NCBI RefSeq assembly: GCF_028728065.1
Contig: NZ_CP117812.1
Location: 310,001-374,000, forward strand
Direction of reading: 5' to 3'
Source: Lentisphaera profundi
GTDB taxonomy: Bacteria; Verrucomicrobiota; Lentisphaeria; Lentisphaerales; Lentisphaeraceae
Length of the DNA: 64,000 nucleotides
Shown: positions 57,198 through 64,000 of the stretch, one piece after another
Numbering within the stretch: position 1 is the stretch's first letter
Layout: the number at the start of each line of letters is the position of its first letter
Position numbers and translations under genes: made by a program
The notes under the pieces: generated by a model
What the model was told of the DNA's origin: nothing
Seen by the model: only the letters and a program-made list of their open reading frames with translations
Databases searched by the model: none

Positions 57198-57872
57198 ATG
57201 AAGCGAATTAAACATATATTTTGGGACTGGAATGGGACATTGCTCAATGATGTCGATCTTTGTGTCCATGTAACGGGAGAGTTTCTACGTGAACGCCATG
57301 GCAAGTTAATGGATCGTGAAACGTATTTAAGGGAATTTGGTTTTCCAGTCATTGATTTTTATAAAAAAATTGGAATTGATTTACGCGATGCTGATTATGG
57401 GCAAATGGCCTTGGATTGGATTGGAGCATATAATCAATCATTTGGAGACTTTGCGGAACTTCATCAAGGAGTAGGCGAAGTACTCTTAGCTTTAAATGAC
57501 TTGGGTTATAAACAGTCGATTTTATCGGCATGCGAAAAAGATTTACTTGGCACCTTGGTGAAAAAGTTTAAGCTGTGGGATCATTTTGATTCAGTCCATG
57601 GAGTCGAAGACTTTAAGGCACACGGGAAAGTCGATTTAGCCATTTCTGCAGTGAAATTAAGTAATTTGAAGGCCGATGAGTGTATGCTGATCGGCGATAC
57701 TAAGCACGACTATGAAGTCGCTCAAGAAGCGGGTATGCAATGCTTGTTGATTGGAGGGGGTCACCAAAATATTGAGCGCTTGAAGTCGACGGGTTGTGAG
57801 GTTCTTGGCGATATAAGCCAAGTTCTCGAAAAATTTAAAAATATATTAAGTAAGGACTCATCTAATGTCTAA
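57198..57872 (+). CDS. HAD-superfamily phosphatase (Gph-like)
   Basis: The 224-residue protein has the HAD motifs in order: motif I FWDWNGTLLND, motif II ILSACEKDLL, a Lys in DFKAHGKVDLAI, and motif IV MLIGDTKHDYEVAQEAGMQC. The helical cap resembles phosphoglycolate phosphatase-like enzymes. Motif I has W-N in place of the usual L-D-x-D (D-W-N-G-T), so the second Asp that acts as acid/base is Asn; this occurs in some family members and may lower or change activity. It overlaps the aspartokinase start by eight bases. Confidence 0.85.
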   Translation: MKRIKHIFWDWNGTLLNDVDLCVHVTGEFLRERHGKLMDRETYLREFGFPVIDFYKKIGIDLRDADYGQMALDWIGAYNQSFGDFAELHQGVGEVLLALNDLGYKQSILSACEKDLLGTLVKKFKLWDHFDSVHGVEDFKAHGKVDLAISAVKLSNLKADECMLIGDTKHDYEVAQEAGMQCLLIGGGHQNIERLKSTGCEVLGDISQVLEKFKNILSKDSSNV

Positions 57873-59268
57873 ACATACAGTTGAAAAAATTGGTGGTACT
57901 TCTATGTCTCGCTTTGGTGAGATTGTGGATAATGTCATTTTAGGGAATCGCAAAGAAGACGAAATCTATAATCGTGTATTTGTCGTAAGTGCTTATGGTG
58001 GGATTACCAACGCATTGCTTGAGCATAAAAAGACCGGTGAGTCAGGTGTGTATCAGTACTTTAAAGATGGAGATCAAAAGTGGGAAGGCGCTTTAGATAA
58101 AGTTACTGCACAAATGAAAGAAGTGAACACCGAAATGGTGGCTGCGGGCTTAGATTTGAAAGCTGCAAATGAGTATGTAGATCAGCGTGTGGAAGGGATT
58201 CGCAACTGTCTAAAAGATATATGCCGCATCTGTTCCTATGGTCATTTCCACTTAAATGAGTTCTTGATGGCGGCAAGAGAACTTCTCAGTTCTGTAGGTG
58301 AGGCTCACTCCGCATGGAATTCAGTAAATATCCTCAATAATCGCAAGATAAACGCTTTGCTTATTGATTTGACCGGATGGAAAGATAATGAGGCCAAGCC
58401 TTTTGCCGAGAAGATTGAGCTCGAATTTGCTGGTGTGGATTATGCGAATAATATTTGTATTGCAACTGGTTACACAAAGTGTAAAGAAGGCTTGATGCAT
58501 ACTTTTGATCGTGGTTACAGTGAAATTACTTTTTCAAAAATTGCCTGTATTACTGGTGCACGTGAAGGTGTGATTCATAAAGAATTTCACTTGTCGTCAG
58601 GTGATCCAAATTTAATGGGTCTTGATAAAGTAGAGATCATTGGGCGTACAAACTTTGACGTAGCGGATCAATTAGCTGATTTAGGAATGGAAGCTATCCA
58701 TCCCAAAGCTTCGAAAGAAATGGAGAATTTAGATATTCCAATTCGCGTGACGAATGCTTTTGAGCCAGAGCATCCAGGGACTTTGATTGACAAGAGTTTT
58801 CGCAGTGAGTTTCCGAGAGTGGAGATGGTTACTGGGCGTGATGATATATTAGCTATTGAAGTCCATGATCCCGATATGGTGGGTGAAAGCGGCTATGATT
58901 ACAGAATAATGGAACTCTTTGCTAATCATAAGGTTAGTTATATAGCAAAGAATACGAACGCTAATACAATCACACATTTCTTGCCTGAGAAAGATGTGAA
59001 AGAGCAGTTTGTCTTGGATTTAAAAACCAATTTTAAAGGCGCAGAAGTCAGTCTGAAGGAAGTCGCTATTGTATCGGCGATTGGAAGTAATATGAATAAG
59101 CCAGGTTTTCTTTCACGTTCCGCCGAAGATTTAGCGCAAAGCCAAATCAATATTCTTGCGGTTAATCAGTGCATGCGTCAAGTTAATATGCAGTTTGTCA
59201 TTGATCGTCAAGATTATGAAAAAGCACTAAAAGCCTTGCACAAGGGCCTCGTAGAAGAAGAGCAATAA
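57865..59268 (+). CDS. Aspartate kinase, ectoine-type (Ask_Ect-like)
   Basis: The 467-residue protein phosphorylates aspartate in its family. It opens with SKHTVEKIGGTSMSRFGEIV, where KIGGTSMS is the form I associate with ectoine-cluster aspartokinases instead of KFGGTSV. It also has the segment FDRGYSEITFSKIACIT, EAIHPKASKEMENLDIPIRV, and two C-terminal ACT domains. AAGGA lies eight bases before the ATG. No ectABC genes are seen; the neighbours are heme genes. Whether it serves osmolyte or amino-acid synthesis is unresolved. Confidence 0.85.
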   Translation: MSKHTVEKIGGTSMSRFGEIVDNVILGNRKEDEIYNRVFVVSAYGGITNALLEHKKTGESGVYQYFKDGDQKWEGALDKVTAQMKEVNTEMVAAGLDLKAANEYVDQRVEGIRNCLKDICRICSYGHFHLNEFLMAARELLSSVGEAHSAWNSVNILNNRKINALLIDLTGWKDNEAKPFAEKIELEFAGVDYANNICIATGYTKCKEGLMHTFDRGYSEITFSKIACITGAREGVIHKEFHLSSGDPNLMGLDKVEIIGRTNFDVADQLADLGMEAIHPKASKEMENLDIPIRVTNAFEPEHPGTLIDKSFRSEFPRVEMVTGRDDILAIEVHDPDMVGESGYDYRIMELFANHKVSYIAKNTNANTITHFLPEKDVKEQFVLDLKTNFKGAEVSLKEVAIVSAIGSNMNKPGFLSRSAEDLAQSQINILAVNQCMRQVNMQFVIDRQDYEKALKALHKGLVEEEQ

Positions 59269-59270
59269 GC

Positions 59271-60638
59271 ATGTCGCAATTGACTCGTAAAGTAGCGGTA
59301 GTGGGAGCGGGACTTAGTGGTCTTGCTACTGCGTATTTCTTAGGGAAACAATTAAGTGATGTCGAAATCACTGTCTTTGAAGAAGAGGCTGTGCCAGGTG
59401 GGAAAATTCTTAGTGACCAAAAAGCGGAATTCCCCCATGAAAAAGGACCCAATGGCTTTCTTTCGAGTCGTCGTGAGATTTTTGAGCTCTGTGAAGAGCT
59501 TGAGCTAGATATTCTTTTTGCTAATGAAGATGCAGCAAAGCGTTATCTATGGATGGATGGAGAACTAAAAAGAATTCCAGAAGGACCCGTCTCAATGATG
59601 ACCTGGGGTGAATTGAGCCTCAAGACTAAGTTAAGCCTCTTCGGGGATATTCTGAAAAAACCTCGAGCAGCAGATGATGAAAGCTTATATGATTTTGTTA
59701 GTCAGCAGTTTAGTGAAGAATTTGCAATGAAAATTGCCGATCCCTTCGTGGCAGGAGTCTTTGCCGCGGATCCAAAAAAACTTTCTATGAGATCCGCCTT
59801 CCCCGCAGTCTTTGATGCTCAGCGTTCCCATGGTTCAGTTATCAAAGGAATGAAAGCCGCTTATAAAAGCAAGATAGAGCAAGGTTTAGCACCAGCGAAA
59901 CGCAAACGCGGTCGTTTATGCAGTCTACGTGGCGGGATGAAATCCTTGCCGAAAGCTTTGTCGGAACGTGTAAAAGTACGTTACAATACAGAAGTAACGA
60001 CATTGAATGTTGAGGATGAAACACCAGTCTTATGCTTTGACGGCCAACAACATGAGTTTGATGCAGTTGTGTTTGCGACTCCCGCAGATAGGACAAGTGA
60101 AATGATGGCAGCTACGATGCCTGGGCTAGCAGAGAATTTGGTCAATGTTCCTTACACAGCCGTAGGAGTGGCGGTTTGCGGCTTTCGCGAAACATTAGAT
60201 ATACCAAGAGGTTTTGGTTTTTTAGTGCCGAGTCATGAAAAATCAAGGGTCCTAGGGGTGTTGTTTTCTTCGCAGATTTTCCCAGATAATCACGGTGAAG
60301 GAACTACATTTAGAGTGATGTATGGCGGTGCTCGTGAGCCTGGTTTACTCGACTTGGATAAAGATGAATTACAGGCGATTATTGCATCAGAACTTAAAGA
60401 AAAGTTAGGTGTGACAGTTCCTATGGATTTCTTTCAAACGATTCCGTGGAAGAAAGCAATTCCGATGTATGAATTAGGTCACTACAAAAAAGTGGAATAT
60501 ATTGAAAATGCTCTACGCGAAAAATCAATTTTTATTACTGGGACATCACTGTATGGTGTGTCCATGAATGACTGTATAGTTTCGGGGCAAAATTGTGCTG
60601 AACAAGTCAAGAATTATTTGAGATCAAAATATGACTAA
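59271..60638 (+). CDS. hemG: Oxygen-dependent protoporphyrinogen/coproporphyrinogen oxidase (HemY/CgoX type)
   Basis: The 455-residue FAD enzyme oxidises a porphyrinogen to the porphyrin. It has the dinucleotide motif VAVVGAGLSGLATAYFLGKQ, a FEEEAVPGGKI segment, RGGMKSLPKALSER and the C-terminal FITGTSLYGVSMNDCIVSGQ typical of the HemY group. Sequence alone does not tell the protoporphyrin-dependent from the coproporphyrin-dependent route. It begins three bases after the aspartokinase gene and overlaps hemX by eight bases. Confidence 0.92.
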   Translation: MSQLTRKVAVVGAGLSGLATAYFLGKQLSDVEITVFEEEAVPGGKILSDQKAEFPHEKGPNGFLSSRREIFELCEELELDILFANEDAAKRYLWMDGELKRIPEGPVSMMTWGELSLKTKLSLFGDILKKPRAADDESLYDFVSQQFSEEFAMKIADPFVAGVFAADPKKLSMRSAFPAVFDAQRSHGSVIKGMKAAYKSKIEQGLAPAKRKRGRLCSLRGGMKSLPKALSERVKVRYNTEVTTLNVEDETPVLCFDGQQHEFDAVVFATPADRTSEMMAATMPGLAENLVNVPYTAVGVAVCGFRETLDIPRGFGFLVPSHEKSRVLGVLFSSQIFPDNHGEGTTFRVMYGGAREPGLLDLDKDELQAIIASELKEKLGVTVPMDFFQTIPWKKAIPMYELGHYKKVEYIENALREKSIFITGTSLYGVSMNDCIVSGQNCAEQVKNYLRSKYD

Positions 60639-61440
60639 TATACTTTTCTTTAGTGTGTACGCACTATTTATGCTCTCTGTCACGGGTTTTTGTACTCATG
60701 CCTTAAAGAGAGATAAAAAAAGCTTTATCTTTGGGACTTTGAGTTCGCTCTTGGGTTTCTTGGGTTTGACGGGACTTTTAATTCAACAAGTTTTTACATC
60801 AGGAATGGATAACCTTTTATTGACAAATTGGTTGATGGCGGTGATTTATTATTACACGGCTTATAAGACTAAGAATCGTTTGTTGGGGACAGCATTTATG
60901 CCAATTGTGCTCGTCTTGATGACTTTTGTTGTGTTTAATGATGGTACTAGTTTATTGACGAAGACTTCTTATGATGGGCAGTTTTTCCTCTTTATGCACC
61001 AGGCTTTACTGATTGCGGCCTTCGCAATTTTCTTTTTTACTTTTGCGCAGAGTGTCACCTACTTAATAAAATTAAGAGCATTGAAGAATCATAAAGAAAT
61101 GGCTTTAGATCAAGAACTTCCTTCTTTGGACCGTTTGCAGCAAGTTTTTAGTGTATCCTTTAATCGAGGATGGTCAGCCATGACTGTAGGTATAGCTTTT
61201 GCGGTGATTTATTACTTTAAGAAAGATTCTGAAGGTTTTAATGAGCTTAAGGTGATATGGGGTACCGTTTTGTGGGTGATTTATACCGCGCTTTTTGCAT
61301 TGTATAATACTAAAAAAATGAACTCTCGAGATTTAGCTCGTGCAGTCACCGTTTTGTTTATTGCCTTTATTATTTTTTATGGTTGCATAAGTACCTTTGC
61401 ACCAAGAGCACATGTTCAAAATGTTGAGGTAGTCAAATGA
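60631..61440 (+). CDS. hemX: HemX/CcsA-like integral membrane protein
   Basis: The 269-residue protein has about eight hydrophobic segments with a cytochrome-c-assembly-like layout: LFMHQALLIAAFAIFFFTFA with a candidate heme-ligand His, and VIWGTVLWVIYTALFAL. HemX in Bacillus lies next to hemA and limits glutamyl-tRNA reductase levels. The same adjacency here supports the name, though a heme-handling role is also possible. It overlaps hemG by eight bases and hemA by four (ATGA). Confidence 0.78.
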   Translation: MTNILFFSVYALFMLSVTGFCTHALKRDKKSFIFGTLSSLLGFLGLTGLLIQQVFTSGMDNLLLTNWLMAVIYYYTAYKTKNRLLGTAFMPIVLVLMTFVVFNDGTSLLTKTSYDGQFFLFMHQALLIAAFAIFFFTFAQSVTYLIKLRALKNHKEMALDQELPSLDRLQQVFSVSFNRGWSAMTVGIAFAVIYYFKKDSEGFNELKVIWGTVLWVIYTALFALYNTKKMNSRDLARAVTVLFIAFIIFYGCISTFAPRAHVQNVEVVK

Positions 61441-62681
61441 CGCTGCCTTTTATTTCTATTATTGGTTTAAATCATAAGAGCGCCCCTGTAGAGTTACGTG
61501 AAAGGCTGGCTTTTGGTGCCGATAAATTAAAAGAGATCTTAAGCTATTGCTGTGATAGCCTTAGTGAATTTGTATTGATTTCTACCTGTAATCGAACCGA
61601 GTTTATTTTTAATGGTGAACAAGCGGTTTTAGAAAAATACCTCATGGAAGTGGGTTCATTTAAAGAGAGTGATTTTGAGGATTTCTTTTATCGCTATAAT
61701 GATTACGAAGCCTTAGATCATCTTTTTCGAGTTGCTTCAGGTTTAGATTCTCTCGTTGTCGGCGAAGTGCAGATTTTAGGGCAAGTTAAGAGTGCGTTTG
61801 AATTGAGCTTTGAGCAGAATTATGCGACGGCCAATTTTGCACATATTTATCAACAAATGCTAAAATGTGCTCGCCAAGTTCGTCGCGATACAGATATCGG
61901 TAAGGGCTCTGTATCGGTAGCATCGATTGCGGTGCAGTTATCAAAAAATATTTTTGATCATTTATCAGGAAAAAAAGTTCTTTTGATTGGTGCAGGAGAA
62001 ATGTGTGAATTAGCAGGGGTTCATTTTTTTGATGCAGGCGTTGATCAAATTATGGTAGCTAATCGAAATGTTGAGCGTGCTGAAACCTTGGCAAAGAAAT
62101 TTAAGGGCAAAGCATTTGGCTTAGATCAGTTAGAGGACGCTGTGTGGGGAGCCGATATCATATTGTCTTCCACAGGTTCACCCGATTACATTTTAGAAAA
62201 AGATTTAATCAAGGGTGTGATGTCAAAACGTCGTGAACCAATGTTTTTAATTGATATTGCAGTTCCGCGAGATATTGATCCAAAGATTAATGATTTGACG
62301 GATGTTTTTGTCTATAATATTGATGACCTCAATAAGATTGCGGAAGAAAACCGCAAGAAACGCGGTCGTGCCTTTGGCCGTGCAGAAGAGATTGTAGAAG
62401 GGAAGTTACGAGAGTTTAAAGAGGAGCAGGCACTTTCCTCAGTGGGCCCTTTAATTAATTCTTTCCGTGAGCGTCTACATGGAATTAAAGATGAGGAGCA
62501 GGCTAAGCTTTTTCGAAAATTGAATCATTTGAGCGATTCTGATAAAGAGGCTATTAATAAAAGTTTACATCAAATTGTGAACAAATTACTTCATGATCCA
62601 ATTATCACTCTAAGGGATGAAGTAAAGCGAGATGACCCATCACGCTTAGTGAAAGTATTTAAAGATTTATTTAATTTATAA
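61437..62681 (+). CDS. hemA: Glutamyl-tRNA reductase
   Basis: HemA reduces glutamyl-tRNA to glutamate-1-semialdehyde, the committed step of the C5 heme pathway. The 414-residue protein has GLNHKSAPVELRERLAF, the catalytic Cys in LISTCNRTEF, GLDSLVVGEVQILGQVKSAF, the NADPH fold VLLIGAGEMCELA, and a C-terminal dimerisation helix. It overlaps hemX by four bases. Confidence 0.97.
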   Translation: MTLPFISIIGLNHKSAPVELRERLAFGADKLKEILSYCCDSLSEFVLISTCNRTEFIFNGEQAVLEKYLMEVGSFKESDFEDFFYRYNDYEALDHLFRVASGLDSLVVGEVQILGQVKSAFELSFEQNYATANFAHIYQQMLKCARQVRRDTDIGKGSVSVASIAVQLSKNIFDHLSGKKVLLIGAGEMCELAGVHFFDAGVDQIMVANRNVERAETLAKKFKGKAFGLDQLEDAVWGADIILSSTGSPDYILEKDLIKGVMSKRREPMFLIDIAVPRDIDPKINDLTDVFVYNIDDLNKIAEENRKKRGRAFGRAEEIVEGKLREFKEEQALSSVGPLINSFRERLHGIKDEEQAKLFRKLNHLSDSDKEAINKSLHQIVNKLLHDPIITLRDEVKRDDPSRLVKVFKDLFNL

Positions 62682-62696
62682 GATTTGGAGTCCGAA

Positions 62697-63620
62697 TTGA
62701 AATTGAGAATTGCAACACGTGGATCACAGCTAGCTTTATGGCAAGCTGAGCATGTAAAAAGTCGTTTATTAGAAATGGATCCCAGCTTGGAAATTGAGCT
62801 AAAAATAATCAAGACTCAGGGAGATATTATCCTGGATGTATCTTTAGCGAAAATTGGTGGCAAAGGTCTCTTTGTGAAAGAGATTGAGCAGGCAATGATG
62901 GACGGTGAAGCTGATTTAGCTGTGCATTCCATGAAAGATGTTCCTGCAGAGTTACCAGAAGGGCTTATTTTACAGGCGATTTTAGAGCGTGAAGATCCTA
63001 GAGATGCATTTGTTTCAAATAAATATAAAAGTTTAGAAGAACTTCCCGATGGTGCGGTAGTAGGAACGAGCTCATTGCGAAGGGGTAGTCAGCTTTATAG
63101 ACAATATCCTGTGAAAACGGCGCTCTTACGCGGCAACGTCAACACTCGTTTAGCAAAGCTAGATGATGGACAGTATGATGCCATTATTTTGGCAGCAGCG
63201 GGGCTCATTCGTTTAGATTTTGGCGACAGAATAGCCTCGAGTCTAGATCCAGATAAATTCATTCCTAGTCCAGGTCAGGGGGCGGTAGGTGTTGAATGCA
63301 GAGAAGACGATGAGCAAGTTTGTGCATTGTTAGCCAAGCTAAATCATCAAGAGACTTCCTCGCGAGTAAGAGTTGAGAGAGAATTTAATTTAGCCATTGG
63401 TGGATCTTGTCAGGTGCCAGCAGGTTGTTATGCAACAATTGAAGGTGATAAGTATCAACTACGAGCCTTTGTTTCTTCCCCTGATGGTAAAGAGTATTAT
63501 CGTGAAGATATGTCCGGTGAGCTTAAAAACTTAGAGGGAAGTGGTACGGAAATCGCGAACAAATTAATTGCACGAGGCGCAGCCGTCATTATTAATGATT
63601 TGCTAGGAAAAGATATTTAA
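62697..63620 (+). CDS. hemC: Porphobilinogen deaminase (hydroxymethylbilane synthase)
   Basis: HemC joins four porphobilinogens into hydroxymethylbilane. The 307-residue protein has LRIATRGSQLALWQAEHVKS, IKTQGDIILDVSLAKIGGKG, FVKEIEQAMMDGEADLAVHS with MKDVP, and the dipyrromethane-binding Cys in GGSCQVPAG. The TTG at 62697 was chosen: GGAG lies six bases upstream and the product then begins with the conserved LRIATRGS. A TTG four codons earlier lacks a site. hemD does not follow directly. Confidence 0.95.
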   Translation: MKLRIATRGSQLALWQAEHVKSRLLEMDPSLEIELKIIKTQGDIILDVSLAKIGGKGLFVKEIEQAMMDGEADLAVHSMKDVPAELPEGLILQAILEREDPRDAFVSNKYKSLEELPDGAVVGTSSLRRGSQLYRQYPVKTALLRGNVNTRLAKLDDGQYDAIILAAAGLIRLDFGDRIASSLDPDKFIPSPGQGAVGVECREDDEQVCALLAKLNHQETSSRVRVEREFNLAIGGSCQVPAGCYATIEGDKYQLRAFVSSPDGKEYYREDMSGELKNLEGSGTEIANKLIARGAAVIINDLLGKDI

Positions 63621-63635
63621 TCAATGAGATGAGTG

Positions 63636-64000
63636 ATGAAACTACTCGTTAATTTATATAGCACGGTTCATTCATTCTCTGGACAAGCTGAGCATTTTCA
63701 AGAAATCTTCAGCCTTTTTGGCGAAGATCAATGTGTGTTTGCTCGGAGCAATGAAGAATTCTTAGAGCATTTACCTCAAGCAGAATGCCTTATTTGTTGG
63801 AGTTTTTCTACTGACTTATATGACTTGGCAAAGAACTTGACGCTAGTGGTGACGCCAGCCGCGGGTCGTGATTGGATTGAACAAGATCCTCGTCAGCAAG
63901 TCCAGGTCGAGTTTTCGAGTTTTCATGGGCCGATGATTGCTGAATCCTTTTTAGGCATGCTCACGTATTTCAATAATCAGTTCCCCAAGCAAGTAGTCTT
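63636..64000 (+). CDS. D-2-hydroxyacid dehydrogenase-like protein (5' part, cut by window edge)
   Basis: The frame starts at the ATG at 63636, 15 bases after the hemC stop, and stays open to the window end for 121 residues. It begins MKLLVNLYSTVHSFSGQAEH and includes LVVTPAAGRDWIEQDP and SFHGPMIAESFLGMLTYFNN. The latter fit the P-A-A-G-x-D and I-A-E-x-x-L region just before the NAD domain of D-isomer 2-hydroxyacid dehydrogenases. The NAD motif is outside the window, so the call is tentative. Confidence 0.6.
   Translation, partial: MKLLVNLYSTVHSFSGQAEHFQEIFSLFGEDQCVFARSNEEFLEHLPQAECLICWSFSTDLYDLAKNLTLVVTPAAGRDWIEQDPRQQVQVEFSSFHGPMIAESFLGMLTYFNNQFPKQVV

Noticed and set aside
62685-62696. Earlier TTG start for hemC
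   Set aside because: It has no ribosome site, and the site GGAG falls just after it and fits the TTG at 62697, whose product starts at the conserved LRIATRGS.

Overview
The window looks like a chromosomal segment of a bacterium of the PVC superphylum, most likely a marine Lentisphaera-like member of the Lentisphaerota. This is inferred from gene content; no phylogeny was run. Supporting signs are a Cys-type sulfatase, a Tat-exported sugar isomerase-like protein, a ThuA-like secreted protein, a membrane Hanks-type kinase with DWG in place of DFG and a leucine-rich-like tail, a zinc-free L33, and tuf and tRNA genes lying upstream of secE-nusG-rplKAJL-rpoBC as in Chlamydiae and relatives. Coding density is high, base composition is moderately AT-rich, and no IS element, prophage, CRISPR array or rRNA gene was seen. 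No gene-free gap reaches 300 bases.

Region 1 (1-18800, all on the minus strand) is the information-processing block. In transcription order it reads rpsA, tRNA-Thr, tuf, rpmG, tRNA-Trp, secE, nusG, rplK, rplA, rplJ, rplL, rpoB, rpoC, rpsL, rpsG, fusA, rpsJ, rplC, rplD (cut by the window start). The beta, str and S10 operons are thus joined, but tuf has moved upstream. RpoB carries Ala at the position of E. coli His526, and S12 carries Arg at Lys88; both positions are linked to antibiotic resistance.

Region 2 (18800-24400, plus strand) holds a GH78-like six-hairpin glycosidase with an altered acid motif, rplU without rpmA, a PilT/PilU-type ATPase, and a YiiX-type permuted NlpC/P60 protein.

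Region 3 (24400-34060, minus strand) contains two apparent transcription units. One is dciA-like, dCMP deaminase, hemB, pdxH, then an unusual trio: a membrane pseudokinase-like protein, an FHA-MoxR fusion ATPase and a degenerate exported parvulin-like protein. The other is pckA-modF. The trio, with overlapping or abutting genes, is the strongest candidate here for an undescribed system.

Region 4 (34060-40450) includes a tiny lipoprotein with two C-x3-C-x3-CC repeats, a D-tagatose-3-epimerase-like isomerase, a ThuA-like protein, glutamate dehydrogenase, a Met/Glu/Lys-rich exported repeat protein and a Tat-exported PhoX-like phosphatase.

Region 5 (40450-46930, minus strand) is a tetR / adaptor / pump operon. 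The inner-membrane RND pump and the outer-membrane lipoprotein channel form one 1551-residue reading frame, joined exactly at an A8 run where losing one A would give an immediate stop.

Region 6 (47200-57000) has an exported isomerase, a sulfatase, the Hanks-type kinase, a small secreted protein, and an overlapping pepA-mtaB-larE-DUF2797 operon.

Region 7 (57200-64000, plus strand) is a heme operon: HAD phosphatase, an aspartokinase resembling the ectoine-type group, hemG/hemY, hemX, hemA, hemC and a truncated D-2-hydroxyacid dehydrogenase-like gene. Several genes (fusA, rpsL, pckA, pilT-like, phoX, hemC, the GH78-like gene) were given starts inside their longest reading frame because a Shine-Dalgarno sequence fits there.
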